Assembly: GCA_023663655.1 (NCBI GenBank)
Contig: JAMPGZ010000001.1
Span: forward strand, 439,861-503,860
Origin: Lachnospiraceae bacterium
Lineage (GTDB): Bacteria; Bacteroidota; Bacteroidia; Bacteroidales; Muribaculaceae
Length of the DNA stretch: 64,000 nt
Direction of reading: 5' to 3'
The notes beneath the pieces were generated by a model. The model saw only the letters and a program-made list of their open reading frames with translations. It did no database searches and was not told the origin of the DNA. A program made the translations under genes and the position numbers. Below are positions 61,338 to 64,000 of this stretch, piece by piece. Positions within the stretch are counted from its first letter, which is position 1; each line of letters starts with the position of its first letter.

Positions 61338-62089
61338 CGCAAAGGGCACAGATACTGCCCTTTGTTTTTTGTGCGCGAGCCATACTCCACGGCATGAACC
61401 GGGCACACATGATAGCAGGACAGGCACATGGTGCAGTTGTCGCCCCATACCGGACGGCGATCTCCGTCAAGCGTGATATTGCCCATAGGACAATGAGCCG
61501 CACACTTGCCACATCCGTAACACCTCGTGCTATCACAGCGGAACGGACGCGGTGACTGCATGAAACGCTCGAATAGCGGATAAAACACTCTCGACTTCAA
61601 GCCAGAGAAGTCTCCGGGATGCACATCATCACCCTCCCAGCCGAGACGGATGCGCTTGGCAATGTCATCAATACGCTCCGGAACCCGTGAAAGTTTTTCA
61701 CCCTCCACCTCCTTAGCGTCGACATCAAATCCCGGAAGAAGCACGTAGGTGTTGGGCATAATCACAGAGTAAGCCCCCACCGGAACCCATCCACGCGACT
61801 TCACCTGTGCTCTCCACTGCCGATGTGTAAGCCCTATGTCGTCGCCACAACTGCACACCATGAAGTGACGCGACGACGCCGGAGCCGACACCCGTGCCAT
61901 AAATTCCACCACGAGTTTGGGCATACCCCACGAGTGAACAGGAAATACCCACACCACACGCCCGTCAGCAATATCAGCCAAAGAACGCATTGCCTGAAAT
62001 GACATCTCTCTCACCTCATCGCCAAGCGACTCTCCAAGCCTATGCGCGAGGTAGCGGGAATTGCCGGTGCCTGAAAAAAAGAATATCAT
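61334..62089 (-). CDS. EFR1-type flavodoxin-ferredoxin fusion protein
   Basis: A 251-residue cytoplasmic electron-transfer protein. The N-terminal flavodoxin fold has the FMN phosphate loop SGTGNS (6-11) and FPVHSWGMP. The C-terminal bacterial ferredoxin part has two 4Fe-4S motifs, CYGCGKCAAHCP and CTMCLSCYHVCP. Such proteins are common in anaerobic Bacteroidota and Firmicutes and their partners are unknown. The start overlaps the DUF2027-Smr stop by 4 bases. Confidence 0.88.
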   Translation of the reverse strand: MIFFFSGTGNSRYLAHRLGESLGDEVREMSFQAMRSLADIADGRVVWVFPVHSWGMPKLVVEFMARVSAPASSRHFMVCSCGDDIGLTHRQWRAQVKSRGWVPVGAYSVIMPNTYVLLPGFDVDAKEVEGEKLSRVPERIDDIAKRIRLGWEGDDVHPGDFSGLKSRVFYPLFERFMQSPRPFRCDSTRCYGCGKCAAHCPMGNITLDGDRRPVWGDNCTMCLSCYHVCPVHAVEYGSRTKNKGQYLCPLR

Positions 62090-63138
62090 CGTATAGTGAC
62101 TTGAGTGGCGCCAAAACCGTACTCCCTGAATGAAGCATCCTGTGCAGTGCAGGTTTTATATTTATGCTTCAGCTCTTTCAATATGGCATTGCGAAGCACA
62201 CCCTCGCCCTTGCCGTGGATGAACACTATCTTGCGTCCGGGATGACGCACGTTTTCGCTCATGACACGGTTGAATTCCTTCAACTGCACGGAAAGAATAT
62301 CGGAATTAGACAACCCTGCCGTAGCATCAAGGAGCTCGTCAATGTGAAGATCCACCTCAATTACATCGGGATTAATCTGCTTCTTAGCCTTTGTCGGCGC
62401 AGATTGGGTTTTAACCGAGTCAACAGCTTTTTTCTTCTTCAACCCCTCTTCAAGACGCGAGCTGTCGATGAACACCGGACGCTGTGGCACATCATTTTTC
62501 ACGATGTCAAAGGCGAGCACCGGAGTATCGAAGTACACATTGTCGCGGAAACAGTGGAGCTTGAAGAATTTCGTGTTGTCGACGGCATATTCCACCACAC
62601 CCGGCGACTTCATCTTAAACTCGCCCTGTGGCTTAAATGCCACATACTGCACGGCGATGCGGTCGATGCGGCTCACCATGTCGCGTGTCACGTGCTCAAG
62701 ATGCTCCTGATAACCCGGCTCGATCATTCCGGCAAAGCGTGTGACCCAGCCCTCGCCGTCGGCACGGGTGAGATAAGTGACATACAGGGCATAGTTGGAG
62801 TCATTCACAAGGTAAGCGTCATATTCGGTGGTAGTGAGATGCTTTATCTCCTCAGCCTCATATCCGAGCACGATATTGAGCAATTCCCCTTCGGGAGATT
62901 CCTTCACCGGCTCATCCTTCTTAGTCTCTGTCTTAGGCGCCGTTTCGGCTTTTGGAGCCACGTATTTAGGCGAAGAAGTTGATTTAGGCGCCGCCGGAGT
63001 CACAACCACGCACTCCTTTATCAACACCGGTGTTTCAAATCCATCCTCGTCAACGTATGCTATGTTACCATCTATTTTCGTGATGCGTCCGCCACCCACC
63101 GCATTGAGGTAGCGCACTATATCTCCAATCTGTGCCAT
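62086..63138 (-). CDS. DUF2027-Smr domain protein
   Basis: A 350-residue protein from the ATG at 63138 (an upstream TTG at 63144 is not needed). The N-terminal small beta-domain (AQIGDIVRYLNAVGGGRITK), a Pro/Lys-rich linker and the DUF2027 beta-domain (about 85-240) are followed by a C-terminal Smr nuclease-type domain (VDLHIDELLD, then KIVFIHGKGEGVLRNAILKE). The DxH and HGxG elements of Smr are present, so DNA or RNA nicking is possible. It is the first gene of a two-gene operon with the ferredoxin protein. Confidence 0.85.
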   Translation of the reverse strand: MAQIGDIVRYLNAVGGGRITKIDGNIAYVDEDGFETPVLIKECVVVTPAAPKSTSSPKYVAPKAETAPKTETKKDEPVKESPEGELLNIVLGYEAEEIKHLTTTEYDAYLVNDSNYALYVTYLTRADGEGWVTRFAGMIEPGYQEHLEHVTRDMVSRIDRIAVQYVAFKPQGEFKMKSPGVVEYAVDNTKFFKLHCFRDNVYFDTPVLAFDIVKNDVPQRPVFIDSSRLEEGLKKKKAVDSVKTQSAPTKAKKQINPDVIEVDLHIDELLDATAGLSNSDILSVQLKEFNRVMSENVRHPGRKIVFIHGKGEGVLRNAILKELKHKYKTCTAQDASFREYGFGATQVTIR

Positions 63139-63324
63139 GTTCAAACAGTTTTATTTGTAAAGTTACTCTTTGCATGGCTATATTGCACCCGTCTGTTAAT
63201 TAAATATTGTTAAATGAATCTCATCCATAAGCTTCCTCGCTTTGATTCAGTTCACCCGCAGAAAGAAGCCCACTATATTCTGACTATATTTTCAATGGAC
63301 AGCCTAAATCTCAGATAAAATTAG

Positions 63325-63332
63325 TATCTTTG
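63325..63332 (+). promoter_or_regulatory. Candidate promoter of the mrr-like gene
   Basis: TATCTTTG matches TAnnTTTG. If used, the gene at 63564 has a leader of about 225 nt. The gap 63139-63563 otherwise holds no gene that I can support. Confidence 0.45.
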
Positions 63333-63498
63333 TAATCTAACACGCGCTTGCGCAGACAAACAGACCATCTCGACCGAAAGTCGCTTTGCTCAGGCAAAGA
63401 GTCAATGTAAGTAACACTAATATTCAACATATTAAGGATCTTCCTCGTAGTCGCGAAATGGCTTGGCGTTGTTGATGGTCAATTTATACAAATGCTCC

Positions 63499-63521
63499 CG
63501 CTTGACGAGGAGCGTCAAGCG
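63499..63521 (+). other. Stem-loop in the leader of the mrr-like gene
   Basis: A perfect 9-bp stem (CGCTTGACG 63499-63507 with CGTCAAGCG 63513-63521) with a 5-nt loop, 42 bases before the start codon. No T-run follows. Confidence 0.5.
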
Positions 63522-63563
63522 TATATGCAATTTCATCGTTCATCTGTATTTAAAGGATAAGAT

Positions 63564-64000
63564 ATGATACCTCCTTTTGAAGAATATTTAATGCCATTTC
63601 TCAAATATTTGAGTGACGGAAACATCCGACAGATACCCAATGTAATGGATGCATTAAAAACATCAATGCTCTTAACAGAAACTGATCTGGAAGAAACAGT
63701 GAAAAAGACCGGTAAGAGCAGACATGCGGATCGCTGTAGCTGGGCAAAAACCTATTTATTCAAAGCAGGTCTCATTGAGTTCCCTAAGAGGGCAAACTTC
63801 CGTATTACACCCATAGGAATTAAACTTGTTGAATCCGGATTGGAAAACCTGACACGAAAATACCTTGCGGAAAATTATCCATCATTTGCTGAATTCATAG
63901 GTCGGAAAGGCAAAGAAAACAAAGCCATTTCAACAGGGCAAGCTACTGATGATGATAAAACCCCCATGGAGCGTCTTGTGAAAGCCCACAACGAATTAAA
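63564..64000 (+). CDS. Mrr-type restriction endonuclease, N-terminal part, cut by window end
   Basis: An open reading frame from the ATG at 63564 runs off the window (145 codons plus 2 bases). The visible part matches the Mrr N-terminal winged-helix domain: PPFEEYLMPFLKYLSDGN, then HADRCSWAKTYLFKAGLIE, then RITPIGIKLVESG. After a short linker a new domain starts (TPMERLVKAHNEL), as in Mrr proteins before the PD-(D/E)xK nuclease part, which is not visible here. Mrr enzymes are type IV restriction systems that cut modified DNA. Base composition is more AT-rich than that of the housekeeping genes to the left. Confidence 0.75.
   Translation, partial: MIPPFEEYLMPFLKYLSDGNIRQIPNVMDALKTSMLLTETDLEETVKKTGKSRHADRCSWAKTYLFKAGLIEFPKRANFRITPIGIKLVESGLENLTRKYLAENYPSFAEFIGRKGKENKAISTGQATDDDKTPMERLVKAHNEL

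Overview
The window is chromosomal DNA from a Bacteroidales bacterium, plausibly a gut Muribaculaceae. The phylum call rests on repeated TAnnTTTG (-7) promoter boxes with TTTG about 20 bases upstream, Bacteroidota-type families (DUF3943, DUF4369, DUF4861, DUF2027-Smr, BspA-like repeats, plug-domain proteins, GYF-CD225), and very tight ATGA/TAATG gene overlaps. The family-level call is inference.

Region 1 (1-3.8 kb): two tRNAs (Gly, cut by the window edge, and Tyr), then a minus-strand operon of a SIS-domain sugar-phosphate isomerase, a PfkB-fold protein that has lost its catalytic motif, and ribH, followed by a DUF3943 envelope protein.

Region 2 (4-30.7 kb) is a pectin-catabolism island. A plus-strand operon (gluconate/KduD-type dehydrogenase, orphan EIIC permease, KdgK, Eda, exported KduI) handles 4-deoxy-hexulosonates. 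A GH2 beta-galactosidase and a convergent minus-strand block (double-domain CE12 esterase, CE7 esterase, second GH2) act outside the cytoplasm. A second plus-strand operon carries galacturonate catabolism (uxaC, exuT, uxaB, uxaA), a second rhamnogalacturonan acetylesterase, a DUF4861 protein and the rhamnose set (rhaB, rhaA, rhaT, rhaD). Galacturonate reaches pyruvate plus glyceraldehyde-3-phosphate, and rhamnose reaches dihydroxyacetone phosphate plus lactaldehyde. No polysaccharide lyase and no SusC/SusD pair is present, so this is the debranching, import and central-metabolism end of pectin use.

Region 3 (30.7-33.9 kb) is an AT-rich insert with a secreted protein pair (one with two FISUMP-like domains) and a HEPN-like gene. 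Region 4 (33.9-38.1 kb) holds the overlapping dtd-mazG-deoC-GYF/CD225-DUF2752 operon, an outer-membrane phospholipase A and a YoeB-type toxin-antitoxin pair with three 9-bp operator repeats. Region 5 (38.2-44.9 kb) is a roughly 3-kb tandem duplication of a BspA-like leucine-rich-repeat gene whose copies are near-identical except in two repeat blocks, followed by an intergenic region rich in inverted repeats.

Region 6 (44.9-54.2 kb): a DUF4369 lipoprotein, an RsmI-like methyltransferase, an MBL hydrolase, an outer-membrane protein, a YhcH/YiaL protein, a possible long non-coding transcript, REP-like palindromes, tRNA-Gln, and an acyltransferase - sigma-54 activator - LptE - unknown - SecG cluster. 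Region 7 (54.2-64 kb): a TlpA-like thioredoxin protein, a macroglobulin/plug protein apparently split into two exported halves in reversed order, Lrp- and AraC-type regulators, surE, a flavodoxin-ferredoxin protein, a DUF2027-Smr protein, and the start of an Mrr-type restriction gene cut by the window end.
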